From an uncultured bacterium (lineage in GTDB: Bacteria > Cyanobacteriota > Vampirovibrionia > Gastranaerophilales > Gastranaerophilaceae), in assembly GCA_900551915.1 (NCBI GenBank), contig URXT01000005.1, positions 33,817 to 97,816 on the forward strand: 64,000 nucleotides of DNA. Reading direction: 5' to 3'. The notes under the pieces are model-generated. The model did not search any database. It was not told where the DNA came from and saw nothing but the letters and a program-made list of their open reading frames with translations. Position numbers and translations under genes: made by a program. Shown one piece after another: positions 17,757-26,888 of this stretch. Within the stretch, counting starts at the first letter, position 1; each line of letters starts with the position of its first letter.

Positions 17757-18808
17757 TTTGAATCTCTCAAATTTCCTCCCGCAAGTTCTTGAAGCGTTTT
17801 ATATAGTTTAATTTCTTCATCAGAAATCTTCTCGGGAATTTGTATCTTTACTGTAACTATTATATCACCAACAAGATTATTTTTCTTCAAGCCTTTTGAA
17901 GAAATTCTGAAAATTTGGCCGGACCTTGTGCAAGGTGGTAATTTTAGAACTACACTGTCCTCAAGCGACGGAACTTTGATATCCCCGCCGAGAACAGCCT
18001 CAAACGGAGATATCTCAACTTCACATAATAAATCGTTTCCGTCGATTTTAAATAAAGAATCCGGCGCAATCTTGATTTTTAAGTATAAATCACCGTTTTT
18101 GCCGCCGTTGACTCCTTTTTTCCCCTCGCCTAACAGCCGTAATTTTGAGCCGTCTTTAACATGTGCAGGAATTGTTACATTAATCTTCTGGTGTTTTGTA
18201 ATTTCACCTTTGCCGTCGCATTTCGGGCACTTTGAACCATTTATAAACTTCCGGCCTGCACATTGTTCACAAACTTCTGTATGTACAACATTCACAATCT
18301 TATGAGTACCTGAAACAGATTCTTTTAATGTTACGGTAACATCAGCATAAATATCCGCTCCTTTTTGTGATTTTGGCGGATTTGGAGCTTTTTTCTTGCG
18401 CGTGGATTGTGAAAAGCCGTCAATAATATCGTTTATTATATCAGTAAAAACTTTTTCATCTCTTTGAGTTTTTTTATACTTAATTTCAGGTTCTTTTTTA
18501 TAACTATTTTTCAAATCAGAATTTGAGCAAGTTGATTTTTTGAAAGATTTTCTGTAGGTGTTTTGCGGATTTTCAGCAGCTTTCGAGGATTTAAAAAATC
18601 CGTTTATCATGTCATATTGTTTGCGCTGCTTTTCATCCGAAAGGACTTCGTAAGCTTCTGTGATGTCTTTAAAAATTAATTCGCCGTCAGGATTTATGTC
18701 AGGATGGTATTTCCGCACCAAACGTCTGTAAACAGCTTTCAGCTGCGAAAGTTCTACATCCGGTGTAACTCCTAAAATTTCATAGTAATTTTTGCTGCTT
18801 TTAATCAT
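17753..18808 (-). CDS. DnaJ-like co-chaperone with a single zinc-binding pair
   Basis: 351 aa. The J domain at residues ~6-70 has the HPD motif (KYHPDINPDG). There is no clear Gly/Phe-rich linker; residues ~75-140 are instead Lys/Ser-rich. The zinc region has only two CxxC motifs (CEQC...CPKC, about residues 166-184) where DnaJ has four, so it binds at most one zinc. The two C-terminal substrate-binding beta domains (VTIPAHVKDGSKLRLLGEG onward) and the dimerisation end are present. It is intermediate between DnaJ (class A) and CbpA (class B). It should stimulate DnaK. It is coupled to queE by a 4-bp overlap. Confidence 0.88.
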   Translation of the reverse strand: MIKSSKNYYEILGVTPDVELSQLKAVYRRLVRKYHPDINPDGELIFKDITEAYEVLSDEKQRKQYDMINGFFKSSKAAENPQNTYRKSFKKSTCSNSDLKNSYKKEPEIKYKKTQRDEKVFTDIINDIIDGFSQSTRKKKAPNPPKSQKGADIYADVTVTLKESVSGTHKIVNVVHTEVCEQCAGRKFINGSKCPKCDGKGEITKHQKINVTIPAHVKDGSKLRLLGEGKKGVNGGKNGDLYLKIKIAPDSLFKIDGNDLLCEVEISPFEAVLGGDIKVPSLEDSVVLKLPPCTRSGQIFRISSKGLKKNNLVGDIIVTVKIQIPEKISDEEIKLYKTLQELAGGNLRDSK

Positions 18809-18844
18809 AGAATGTTATTTAATGATGTTTTGTAAAATATCAAG

Positions 18845-20101
18845 TTAGTCCGTAAATTTACAGATATCACTCCGGTATTTTTTACCGCTAAATTTTATAA
18901 CATCAACATTCTCATAGAGCAATTCCCTGGCTCGCGTCAGAGTGGAGGAGGTTTTTGTAAGAACAATTGAACGCCCGCCGGAGGTTAAGTATTCAAAAAA
19001 CTCGTTTCTTTTTGTATTAAAATGGTTAATATCAACTTCATCTTCTGCAATATCGAGTCCTTCAATAACAGAATCCGAGATTTTACCTGAAGACAAAACG
19101 CATGAAACAGAAGAATTCTCAGAAACATCAATGTGCCTGTAATCATCGGCAAAAGCTCCGATTGCGCATGCTTCAAAGAGTGTATAAAGATTTTCATTAA
19201 TAAGATTTAGCACAGCCTGAGCATCATGTTCTGCGAGGAAAGGTTTTAATTCAAGAACAGAATAGTCGCCGTCCTCTGTCAAAACACCTTCAACACCAAG
19301 AATACCAAGATAAGGCATCCCGCGTTTTTCAAGGCTTGATAACACAGGTTTAACAACCTGATTCAAAATTTGCTGCTCAATATCATAAGAAATTTTGTAA
19401 TCAGGACAGTAAACACCCATTCCGGGAGTTAAAATTCCGCCGCTTCCATCCTCCATAAACTTGTAATTTGCGCATGAAGTCAAAGGAAGAAAATGATAAC
19501 CGTCAGTTATAACATAATAAATAAATTCATGGCCATAAACAAAATTTTCAAGAAGGATTTTGCTTTCACCGGACAAAAATAAGTCTTCCACAAACACCGA
19601 AGCAGTTCTGATAGAATTACAAACCTGCCTGTCGGCACCGGCAGAAGCTTCATCTTTTCTGATTACAACCGGATAATCACATTTCTTCAGATAATCAATT
19701 GCAAGCTGTGATTTTTCAAAAATACCAAACCTCGGAGTCGGAATATGAAGTTTATAAAAAAGCCGTTTTCCCGCAGATTTGGAAATTGCCGCATAAGCGC
19801 TTTGAGCAGACGGAGCAAAAATCTGCTGGTCATTCTCTTGAAAAATCGTTGCTATATCAGCTTTTATTGCCCGCTCATCAGAGGCAATTGTTAAATCAAC
19901 TGCATTTTCCATGGCAAATTCCAGAATTTTTGCAGCATCAGAAGGTCTTATATCAACTAACTCGCAAGTTTCAGCCATTGCAGAATTTCCTGGCACAGCA
20001 TAAACTTTTTCAACAAAATCATATCCTGCAAAAACCTTTGCAAGCGCATGTTCTTTTGCAGAGCTTCCGACAATTAAAATCCTTTTCTTTTGATTCTCCA
20101 T
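18845..20101 (-). CDS. purD: Divergent phosphoribosylamine-glycine ligase (PurD-like ATP-grasp)
   Basis: 418 aa with PurD layout: N-terminal ILIVGSSAKEHALA (PurD normally G-x-G-x-REHA), a PGN motif, then an ATP-grasp core. Several conserved stretches are altered: the usual IKADGLAAGKGV is IRKDEASAGAD, the DG-x-x-GPNTGGMGAYSP block is DGSGGILTPGMGVYCP, and the metal-binding NVRFGDPE block is ELKPFLAEHD. It may therefore be a weakly conserved GAR synthetase or a repurposed ATP-grasp ligase. No other purine genes are near. Confidence 0.7.
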   Translation of the reverse strand: MENQKKRILIVGSSAKEHALAKVFAGYDFVEKVYAVPGNSAMAETCELVDIRPSDAAKILEFAMENAVDLTIASDERAIKADIATIFQENDQQIFAPSAQSAYAAISKSAGKRLFYKLHIPTPRFGIFEKSQLAIDYLKKCDYPVVIRKDEASAGADRQVCNSIRTASVFVEDLFLSGESKILLENFVYGHEFIYYVITDGYHFLPLTSCANYKFMEDGSGGILTPGMGVYCPDYKISYDIEQQILNQVVKPVLSSLEKRGMPYLGILGVEGVLTEDGDYSVLELKPFLAEHDAQAVLNLINENLYTLFEACAIGAFADDYRHIDVSENSSVSCVLSSGKISDSVIEGLDIAEDEVDINHFNTKRNEFFEYLTSGGRSIVLTKTSSTLTRARELLYENVDVIKFSGKKYRSDICKFTD

Positions 20102-20266
20102 AAATCAATTATAAAGAATTTATATATTTATTGCAAGGAGAATTTATACAGCAGAAGAAGGATTTTGTTAATTTATATTAAAATTTTTGAGAAACTATGT
20201 TATAATAGTGACAGATAAAAATTAATTATTAAAAATATTTTGTTAGTAAGGTAATAGGTATAGTAA

Positions 20267-20518
20267 ATGGCAAGTTTAGTAAGTATTTTATCGAATGTAT
20301 TTGCACCTCAGCAGTCAACACCGGCAATTTCAGCGCCTGCGATAAGCACAACAACTTCAAGCAATCCCTTTAGCAACAATCCGTTTGTGAATTACAACGG
20401 AAACCGTTTCAGCAGTGCAACTTACGCTAAAAATCAGCCCGTTAAAGGCGGTTACTTTGCCGGCTACTACAACGGCAAACAAAATATTGTCGGACAAAGA
20501 TTGTTTATCGAAGTTTAA
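20267..20518 (+). CDS. Small Ser/Asn/Thr-rich protein, function unknown
   Basis: 83 aa: a short hydrophobic N-terminus (MASLVSILSNVFAP), then a low-complexity Ser/Thr/Asn/Pro stretch and an aromatic/Gly-rich end (GGYFAGYYNGKQN). No known domain. The upstream region has TATAAT at ~20202-20207 but no strong ribosome-binding site. Its stop overlaps that of the convergent membrane gene by 4 bp. Confidence 0.55.
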   Translation: MASLVSILSNVFAPQQSTPAISAPAISTTTSSNPFSNNPFVNYNGNRFSSATYAKNQPVKGGYFAGYYNGKQNIVGQRLFIEV

Positions 20519-21363
20519 TTATTATTTTCATTAATTTCTGCAGGCGTATCTGAATATACGTCTTTTGAGAAGGCATATCTGTATAATGCATAAAAATATG
20601 CAACTGACATGATAATTGTTCCTGCCATAACAACATAACTTTCTTTTATGAGATATCCCTGTGATATTGACATAAAATCTTCGCTGCACAAGAAGACACA
20701 AGCCGTCATTAGAAGGGCATATGGTATTGAGATAATTTTCCAGAATGTTTGTTTGCCGAATTTAACATTATAAGCGTAGCCGACCATAAACAAAACATCA
20801 ACAACTACCGAAACCATAACAATCCAATCCCATAAGTTTATTTTGTTTAGCGGCAATGCAAAAAGCAAATAAACAGTGTTGATAATCAATACAACTGAGC
20901 TATATGTCAAAAAAAGCTTCCAGTAAGGTCTTTTAACCTCTGCCATCTCGGAAAAATATTTTTTATACTTAAAAAATGCTGTAATAACAGGTGAATAAAT
21001 AATTGAATAAAGCAGCAGCGAAAATAGTGAAACCGTAACAATCCCGCCTATAAAGCGCGAATGGTCTTCCTGACCGGCTGATTGTATAAATAACTGCGGC
21101 ATTGCCGAATAAACTGCCAGAAATACTGTTAACAGAATAAAAAGCAATATTCCCGAAAAAATTATATTGTTTGCTTTAAGTGAAAACAACTTTTTACGCC
21201 AACCAAGAGCGAAAAAATATCCCCCGATAAATACATAAACAACTGACAAAATATATCCTAATGCCAAATTTACTTCAGTCACCTGCAATGTTCCTGTTAT
21301 ACCATTTATCTGCAAGAAAGCAAACAATAATGCAAAAAGTATAAAAAATATTTTCCAAACCAT
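20515..21363 (-). CDS. Polytopic membrane protein, function unknown
   Basis: 282 aa with about eight hydrophobic helices spread evenly and short charged loops; the tail is polar and Asn/Glu-rich. No signal peptide cleavage site and no recognisable transporter motif. It is divergent from msbA, from which it is separated by 140 bp of very AT-rich DNA. A weak Shine-Dalgarno (AAGGAG) precedes the start. Confidence 0.7.
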   Translation of the reverse strand: MVWKIFFILFALLFAFLQINGITGTLQVTEVNLALGYILSVVYVFIGGYFFALGWRKKLFSLKANNIIFSGILLFILLTVFLAVYSAMPQLFIQSAGQEDHSRFIGGIVTVSLFSLLLYSIIYSPVITAFFKYKKYFSEMAEVKRPYWKLFLTYSSVVLIINTVYLLFALPLNKINLWDWIVMVSVVVDVLFMVGYAYNVKFGKQTFWKIISIPYALLMTACVFLCSEDFMSISQGYLIKESYVVMAGTIIMSVAYFYALYRYAFSKDVYSDTPAEINENNN

Positions 21364-21503
21364 AATTTACTCCTTAAATTACTTATTTAAATTAGCATAT
21401 ATATCAAATTTTGTAAATTATCAAAAAAATAAACTTAATATTAATCATAAAAAATATATATTTTAAGTATAATATTCTTTGTAAACGTTGAAAAGGGAAA
21501 ATC

Positions 21504-23300
21504 ATGATTAAAAGTTTAAAAGTAATTTACGAAAGACTAAGCAATACACAAGCCTGGCATAATTATTCAAGAATGTGGCCGTTTGTTAAACCGTATTGGT
21601 TCAGAGCGCTTTTGGCGGTGTTAATATGTATTCCGATTGGCTCTTTGGATGCGGTAATTGCTCTTTCTTTAAAGCCATATATGGATTTAGTCATGGTTGA
21701 AAAAACTGTTCAATCACCATGGTATATTCCATTTGGAATAGTTGCATTTACCTGTATTCAAGGTTTTTTAAATTACATGGCAACCTATCTTAACACCTGG
21801 GTCGGAACAAAAATCACTAACGATTTAAAATTTAAACTTTATTCAAAAATGCTTTCATTTGAAACATCTTTCTTTGACGCAAGACAATCCGGCGATGTGA
21901 TTTTCAGATTTAATAATGATGCGGATATGGCATGTGCAGGACTCCTTAATAACTTGAAGACCTTTGTTTCAAGACTTTTCTCTTCAATTTCTTTAGTCGG
22001 AGTTTTAATTTATAATTCATGGCAGCTGGCCATTATTGCAATTGTTGTGCTCGGCTGTGCTTTTCTTCCGCTCGCCAAAATCAGAAAACGGATTCAAAGT
22101 GTAATGGATAAAACAGTTATGGCTGATTCAACAATTATAACAGCCTACAATGAAAGCTACGCCGGAAACAAGACAATTACAGCATATAATCTAAAAGATT
22201 ATCAGGAAAACAAATTCCAAATGATTTTAAAAAGTATTTTTGGCTTACGCATAAAAATGATTCAACGTACAAGCTGGCTTTCGCCAATGATGCACGTAAT
22301 TGTTTCAATAGGTATCGGTCTTGCTATCGGATACGGAAGCCACTTAATCCTGACAAAACAAATTACAAGCGGAAACTTTGTTTCCTTTATCACCGCCTTA
22401 ATTATGCTTTATACACCTATCAAGAACCTTGGAAATAACTTTAATGCTGTTCAATTCTCATTTATGGCAATTGAACGAGCTTTTGATATTTTGGAAAGCA
22501 CTCCGGCAATCAAAAACAAACCTGATGCAAAAGTTCTTAGCAATATAAATTCCTCTATTGCATTTGAGCATGTGAACTTTGAATATATTCCGGGTAAACC
22601 TGTCCTTAAGGACATTAATCTTGAAGTTAAAAAGGGTGAAACCATTGCGCTTGTCGGAAACTCCGGCGGCGGAAAAACAACAATAGTTAATTTAATTCCA
22701 AGATTTTATGACATAAATTCAGGTTCAATAAAAATTGACGGTACCGATATAAGAGACTACACGCTTGAAAGCCTTAGAAACCAAATTGCTGTTGTTTTCC
22801 AGGATAACTTCCTATTCTCAGGAACAATAAGAGAAAATATTCTCCTAGGAAAACATGATGCAACTGATGCAGAAATTCAAAAAGCTTTAGAGATGGCTTA
22901 TTTGGATGAATTTGTATCAACTCTTGCCGAAGGACTTGATACACAAATAGGCGAACGCGGAATACTTCTTTCCGGCGGTCAAAAACAGCGTGTGGCAATT
23001 GCAAGAGCATTTATTAAAAACGCGCCTGTTGTAATTCTTGATGAAGCAACTTCAGCATTGGACAACAAGTCAGAAGCAATTGTTCAAAAAGCTATTGACA
23101 ATCTTATGATTGATAAAACTGTTTTTGTTATTGCGCACAGATTATCTACAATCCAGAATGCAGACAGAATTGCTGTAATTAATGAAGGTGTTCTTGCTGA
23201 ACTTGGTACTCATGATGAGCTTATGCAGCTTGAACACGGAAAATATAAAACACTTTATGAAATGCAGTTTAGGAGTCAAAAAACTCCTGCCGCGGTTTAA
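21504..23300 (+). CDS. msbA: MsbA-like ABC exporter (half transporter)
   Basis: 598 aa, N-terminal six-helix transmembrane domain (~1-320) and C-terminal nucleotide-binding domain. Walker A is GNSGGGKTT, the signature LSGGQKQR, Walker B VVILDEATSALD, and the H-loop AHRLSTI. The family flips lipid A-type lipids or exports other lipophiles as a homodimer. MsbA is the best match by overall layout, but other lipid or drug exporters share it. It is an isolated transcription unit after an AAAGGG ribosome-binding site. Confidence 0.8.
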   Translation: MIKSLKVIYERLSNTQAWHNYSRMWPFVKPYWFRALLAVLICIPIGSLDAVIALSLKPYMDLVMVEKTVQSPWYIPFGIVAFTCIQGFLNYMATYLNTWVGTKITNDLKFKLYSKMLSFETSFFDARQSGDVIFRFNNDADMACAGLLNNLKTFVSRLFSSISLVGVLIYNSWQLAIIAIVVLGCAFLPLAKIRKRIQSVMDKTVMADSTIITAYNESYAGNKTITAYNLKDYQENKFQMILKSIFGLRIKMIQRTSWLSPMMHVIVSIGIGLAIGYGSHLILTKQITSGNFVSFITALIMLYTPIKNLGNNFNAVQFSFMAIERAFDILESTPAIKNKPDAKVLSNINSSIAFEHVNFEYIPGKPVLKDINLEVKKGETIALVGNSGGGKTTIVNLIPRFYDINSGSIKIDGTDIRDYTLESLRNQIAVVFQDNFLFSGTIRENILLGKHDATDAEIQKALEMAYLDEFVSTLAEGLDTQIGERGILLSGGQKQRVAIARAFIKNAPVVILDEATSALDNKSEAIVQKAIDNLMIDKTVFVIAHRLSTIQNADRIAVINEGVLAELGTHDELMQLEHGKYKTLYEMQFRSQKTPAAV

Positions 23301-23505
23301 ATATTAACCGTCCGGCTAATAGACAAACGGATATAATTTTAATATAATAACAGCAGTTACTTGTTAATTATTATAAGAGGTGATATAGGCTCCTAATGGA
23401 GTTCAATTTCAATTTGTTGAAAATGATTTTAAACATATATAGTTATAAAATCAAATTCAAAAAAGACTTAATCCTTTTAGGTTTTCTGCATCCATTTATA
23501 TTTAA

Positions 23506-24471
23506 TTAAATCAGCTCGTTTTCAGCCAGAATATTTTTTAAGGCGTGAGCTGATTCTTGCAACTTGCTAAGTTCATCAAAGCTTAATGAAATTGGAACAA
23601 GTGTTTCAATGCCATCCTTACCGACAATTGCGGGCATGCTTAACGAAACATCACTAATTCCATATTCGCCATGCATTATTGTTGAAACCGGAAGAATCGA
23701 CCTTTCATTTCTGACTATTGCCTCACAAATTCTTTTAACTGACATTGCAATCCCGTAATTCGTAGCTTTTTTCATGGAAATAATTTCATAAGCACTATTT
23801 TTTACATCGGTTGCAATTTTTTCCGTAGCATTTTTGTGGTCATAATGCCCGCGCATTTCACAAAAATTATTTAGCGGGACACCGGACACATTAGCGCTGC
23901 TCCAAACTGCAATTTCGCTATCTCCATGCTCTCCTATAATAAAAGCATGAACGCTTCTGCTATCAACATTTAAATGACGACCTATTGCATATTTTAATCT
24001 TGCTGTATCAAGCACAGTACCAGAACCAATAACCCTATTCTCCGGAAGAGCGCTCAGTTTTACAGCGGCATAAGTCAAAATATCAACAGGATTAGCAACA
24101 ATTAAAAGAATTCCATTAAAATTTCTTTTCTTTATTTCAGGAATAATTGTTTTAAAAATATTTATATTTTTTTTAACCAAATCAAGACGTGTTTCACCGG
24201 GTTGTTGATTTGCACCAGCTGTAACAATAACAATTCCAGCATTTTTTACATCATCGTAATCACCAGCATGAATTTTCATTGGTTTTGAAAAAGGTATTCC
24301 ATGGCTAATATCAAGAGCCTCACCTTCAGCTCTTTTAGAATCAGAATCTATCAAAACAAGTTCTGTGAATAATCCGCTTTGCATTAAGCAAAATGCCGAT
24401 GCTGAACCCACAAACCCACATCCAACAATTACGGCTTTATTAAAATTAATTGTTTCTTTAATTTCATTCAT
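23506..24471 (-). CDS. ldh: L-lactate dehydrogenase
   Basis: NAD-dependent interconversion of pyruvate and L-lactate. The Rossmann motif GCGFVGSA is at 17-24. The substrate-specificity loop GANQQPGETR has Gln at position 90, which favours lactate over malate (malate enzymes carry Arg). The catalytic His is in IGEHGDSE (H182). 321 aa. It fits a fermentative anaerobe. Monocistronic: the neighbouring YkgJ-type gene has its own terminator. Confidence 0.9.
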   Translation of the reverse strand: MNEIKETINFNKAVIVGCGFVGSASAFCLMQSGLFTELVLIDSDSKRAEGEALDISHGIPFSKPMKIHAGDYDDVKNAGIVIVTAGANQQPGETRLDLVKKNINIFKTIIPEIKKRNFNGILLIVANPVDILTYAAVKLSALPENRVIGSGTVLDTARLKYAIGRHLNVDSRSVHAFIIGEHGDSEIAVWSSANVSGVPLNNFCEMRGHYDHKNATEKIATDVKNSAYEIISMKKATNYGIAMSVKRICEAIVRNERSILPVSTIMHGEYGISDVSLSMPAIVGKDGIETLVPISLSFDELSKLQESAHALKNILAENELI

Positions 24472-24550
24472 ACATGCCCCCTTTTCATATTTTTACACTT
24501 TGTCAATGGGATTTTATCACAGAAATGATTTTATAACAGTAAAGTACTAT

Positions 24551-24588
24551 AAAAACTGCCCTTATGTATAAAAAATTGGGCAGTTTTT
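24551..24588 (-). terminator. Rho-independent terminator
   Basis: AAAACTGCCC (to 24561) / GGGCAGTTTTT (24578-24588). On the minus strand it follows the YkgJ-type gene at 24622 and insulates it from ldh. Confidence 0.75.
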
Positions 24589-24621
24589 GAACTATTTACT
24601 TATAAATAATATATTTTATTA

Positions 24622-25209
24622 TTATTTTTTTATAAGTGAAGTAATTTTGTTTTGTAGCATTTCACCCATAAATTTGAAGGGAGCTTTAACCTCAACTTCA
24701 AAAAATGATTTTAAGTTAAATTTAAGTATATCAAGCCTCGAAGCCTTCTCCGGACATTCATTTATTTTTCCCGGCATTGTACCGAACTCCTTGCAAATAG
24801 GTGGACGGTCATTATACACGCTGCAGCTTGCATCAGATTTAATAAACGGACAATAATTATATATCTTTTTAGCTTCATATTCCGCTAAAAGATTATGCAC
24901 ATCATCCATATTTTTAAGCTGTAATTTTTTTGCTACTTCAGGGGAAATGCCGCACAACATTTTTCCGTCAGTATCATAGCCGATAAAAATTATCGGCCGA
25001 GTACTGTAAATTACAGAATTATAAGTGTCTCTGATATCATTTTGACCCATATTAAACGCACCAAATATCTGTCTTTGAATTTTATCTTTATGTTTGGGTA
25101 AAAAATCCTCAGGCAGAGGTGCATTTATGCAACACTTTGAACGACATTGGGGAATGTAGCATTTGTAAGGCTTATTTAAATATGTTTTGAGGTTTGTAAT
25201 TTTTGTCAT
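24622..25209 (-). CDS. YkgJ-type cysteine-cluster protein (putative metal-binding)
   Basis: 195 aa. The spacing of cysteines, CYIPQCRSKCC near the N-terminus and CPFIKSDASCSVYNDRPPICKEF in the second half, is that of the YkgJ / zinc-iron-chelating family (PF03692), in which six to eight Cys bind a cluster or zinc. The precise function of the family is not established. A second, distinct member sits at 42867-43460. Confidence 0.8.
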   Translation of the reverse strand: MTKITNLKTYLNKPYKCYIPQCRSKCCINAPLPEDFLPKHKDKIQRQIFGAFNMGQNDIRDTYNSVIYSTRPIIFIGYDTDGKMLCGISPEVAKKLQLKNMDDVHNLLAEYEAKKIYNYCPFIKSDASCSVYNDRPPICKEFGTMPGKINECPEKASRLDILKFNLKSFFEVEVKAPFKFMGEMLQNKITSLIKK

Positions 25210-25280
25210 ATTTACCCAAAATCAGAACAAAATATTTTTTGCTAGCGAAATAAAAAATTGTAAATTACATTATATAAAAA

Positions 25281-25354
25281 CGGCCCCGGCGCGATTCGAA
25301 CGCGCGATCTTCGGTTTAGGAAACCGCTGCTCTATCCTGCTGAGCTACGAGGCC
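25281..25354 (-). tRNA. tRNA-Arg (anticodon CCT)
   Basis: 74 nt cloverleaf on the minus strand: acceptor GGCCTCG / CGGGGCC, D-stem GCTC/GAGC, anticodon loop TTCCTAA, T-arm GCGCG-TTCGAAT-CGCGC. CCA is not encoded. It reads AGG codons. Confidence 0.95.
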
Positions 25355-25360
25355 AAAGTA

Positions 25361-25434
25361 TGTGCCTGATGCGATTCGAACGCACGACCTTTTCCTTCGG
25401 AGGGAAACGCTCTATCCAACTGAGCTACAAGCAC
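25361..25434 (-). tRNA. tRNA-Arg (anticodon CCG)
   Basis: 74 nt: acceptor GTGCTTG / CAGGCAC, D-stem GCTC/GAGC, anticodon loop CTCCGAA with stem TTTCC/GGAAA, T-loop TTCGAAT. CCA is not encoded. It lies 6 bp from the other tRNA-Arg in the same orientation, so the two are one transcript. It reads the CGG codon, which should be rare in this AT-rich genome. Confidence 0.95.
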
Positions 25435-25461
25435 AATTTTTTGTACCTTTTTATATTAAAT

Positions 25462-25492
25462 AAAAAGCCGCTTATTAGCAAGCGGCTTTTTT
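25462..25492. terminator. Bidirectional rho-independent terminator
   Basis: AAAAAGCCGCTT (25462-25473) / AAGCGGCTTTTT (25480-25491). It follows the lemA gene on the minus strand and separates it from the tRNA pair. Confidence 0.85.
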
Positions 25493-25508
25493 AGATATTT
25501 CTTTATTT

Positions 25509-26147
25509 TTATTTAAAATATTCCTGAGCATTTACAGCCTGACGTTCTCTTTCGTCTTCAACCTTGAAGAAAGGCATTTGTTTGAAATTAAACATCGCTG
25601 CAATTATAGAGCTAGGGAAAAGTTCTGTTGCATTGTTTAACTCTAAAACAGCTGCGTTATAAAATCTTCTTGCGGCTGCAATGTGTTCTTCTACCTCATT
25701 ATAGGTTTGCATTGACTGAATCATTGTCTGGTCAGCTTTGATTTGAGGATAATTTTCCATATTAACCATTAATTGACCCATTTGACGGGAAATTTCTCCG
25801 TCTAATTTCAGTTTGTCACCTACGCTGCTCAGGTCAGATGATAGTTTAAGAGCTTGAGCTCTCAAGGCTGTAATGTTTTCCATCAAACCTCTTTCATGCT
25901 CCATGAATTTATTAGCAATTGTTAAAATGTTAGGAATTAAATCATAACGTTTTTTCAACTGTACATCAATACTTGAAAAAGCTTCTTTAACTTTGTTCCT
26001 TTTGGTAACAAGCGAGTTGTAGATACCGATAATAAACACTATTAAAAGGACTAATATTCCTAATAATATCATGCTTGGTTCAATTGACATTCCGCCACCT
26101 CCTGTTGCTGCATCAGCATATTGTTTTCCATTTACTAAATTATTCAT
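25509..26147 (-). CDS. lemA: LemA family protein
   Basis: 212 aa: one N-terminal transmembrane helix (ILLGILVLLIVFIIGIYN, ~27-45), then the helical LemA domain with the typical start NSLVTKRNKVKEAFSSIDV and YDLIPNIL. The short Gly-rich N-terminal tail is cytoplasmic or periplasmic. GAGG lies about 5 nt before the ATG. Usual partners (a TPM/M48 gene) are absent; the gene is followed by its own terminator. Confidence 0.93.
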   Translation of the reverse strand: MNNLVNGKQYADAATGGGGMSIEPSMILLGILVLLIVFIIGIYNSLVTKRNKVKEAFSSIDVQLKKRYDLIPNILTIANKFMEHERGLMENITALRAQALKLSSDLSSVGDKLKLDGEISRQMGQLMVNMENYPQIKADQTMIQSMQTYNEVEEHIAAARRFYNAAVLELNNATELFPSSIIAAMFNFKQMPFFKVEDERERQAVNAQEYFK

Positions 26148-26195
26148 ATTACCTCACTTTTATAAGTATAACATCCAAAATATTTAAAAATACGA

Positions 26196-26852
26196 CTAAA
26201 CAGAGTATTTTTCACCAAGTTTTTCAAATGAAACGACTTCATCAAAATCTTTACGGCTTTTAACAGTTTTGATATGTTCTTTTTCATAACCGAGAGTTAA
26301 AAGCGAAATTAAAATTTGTTTTTCGTTTAATCCTAAAAGCTCTTTAACTGTTGTCGCAGCATTATTTTCGTTATGTGTAAGCTCATTTGCGATTGCGCCG
26401 ACAATACAGCAGCCAACGCCGAGTTCTTCAGCGCGAAGCGTCATATAACCAATTGCATAAGACATTTGCTCAATAGTTCTTAACAGAGTTTCATACTCGC
26501 CCAGAAGTGACGGATTTAAAACCGGATTTGAGAGAATATAATTTCTAACATCAGCATTTCTCCCTTGTTTCTCCATAACTTTAGAGAACTTATCGTCCTC
26601 CCAGGCTGTCATATCTGCAACACAACAGACAACAGCAGAAGCATTTTTAACCTGATTTTGATTATTTGCAGCTATTGAAAGTTTATCTTTTACAGCCTGA
26701 TTTTTAACAACAATGAAGTGCCAGGGCTGAACATTTACCCAGCTTGGCGCCATCATACCTGCTGTAAGAATTTCTTTAATGATTTTATCCTCAACAGGTT
26801 TATCGCTGTAAGAACGTACGCTTTTTCTGTTTAAAATAGCATTTGCGACCAT
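26196..26852 (-). CDS. Nitroreductase family flavoprotein
   Basis: 218 aa FMN-dependent oxidoreductase fold. N-terminal NAILNRKSVRSYSDKPVE is the FMN phosphate-binding start of the family, followed by MMAPSWVNVQPWHFIVV and the C-terminal LGVGCCIVG-x-I. It uses NAD(P)H to reduce nitro or quinone-like compounds; the true substrate is not predictable. It is 37 bp from the LCP gene, possibly co-transcribed. Confidence 0.9.
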   Translation of the reverse strand: MVANAILNRKSVRSYSDKPVEDKIIKEILTAGMMAPSWVNVQPWHFIVVKNQAVKDKLSIAANNQNQVKNASAVVCCVADMTAWEDDKFSKVMEKQGRNADVRNYILSNPVLNPSLLGEYETLLRTIEQMSYAIGYMTLRAEELGVGCCIVGAIANELTHNENNAATTVKELLGLNEKQILISLLTLGYEKEHIKTVKSRKDFDEVVSFEKLGEKYSV

Positions 26853-26888
26853 GACTGACTCCCTTCTTTTTATATAACAAGTATATAA

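Noticed and set aside
23396..23509. 37-codon ORF starting MEFNFNLLKMI after msbA
   Set aside because: The ribosome-binding site is badly spaced, the peptide is AT-driven low complexity and it overlaps the ldh stop.
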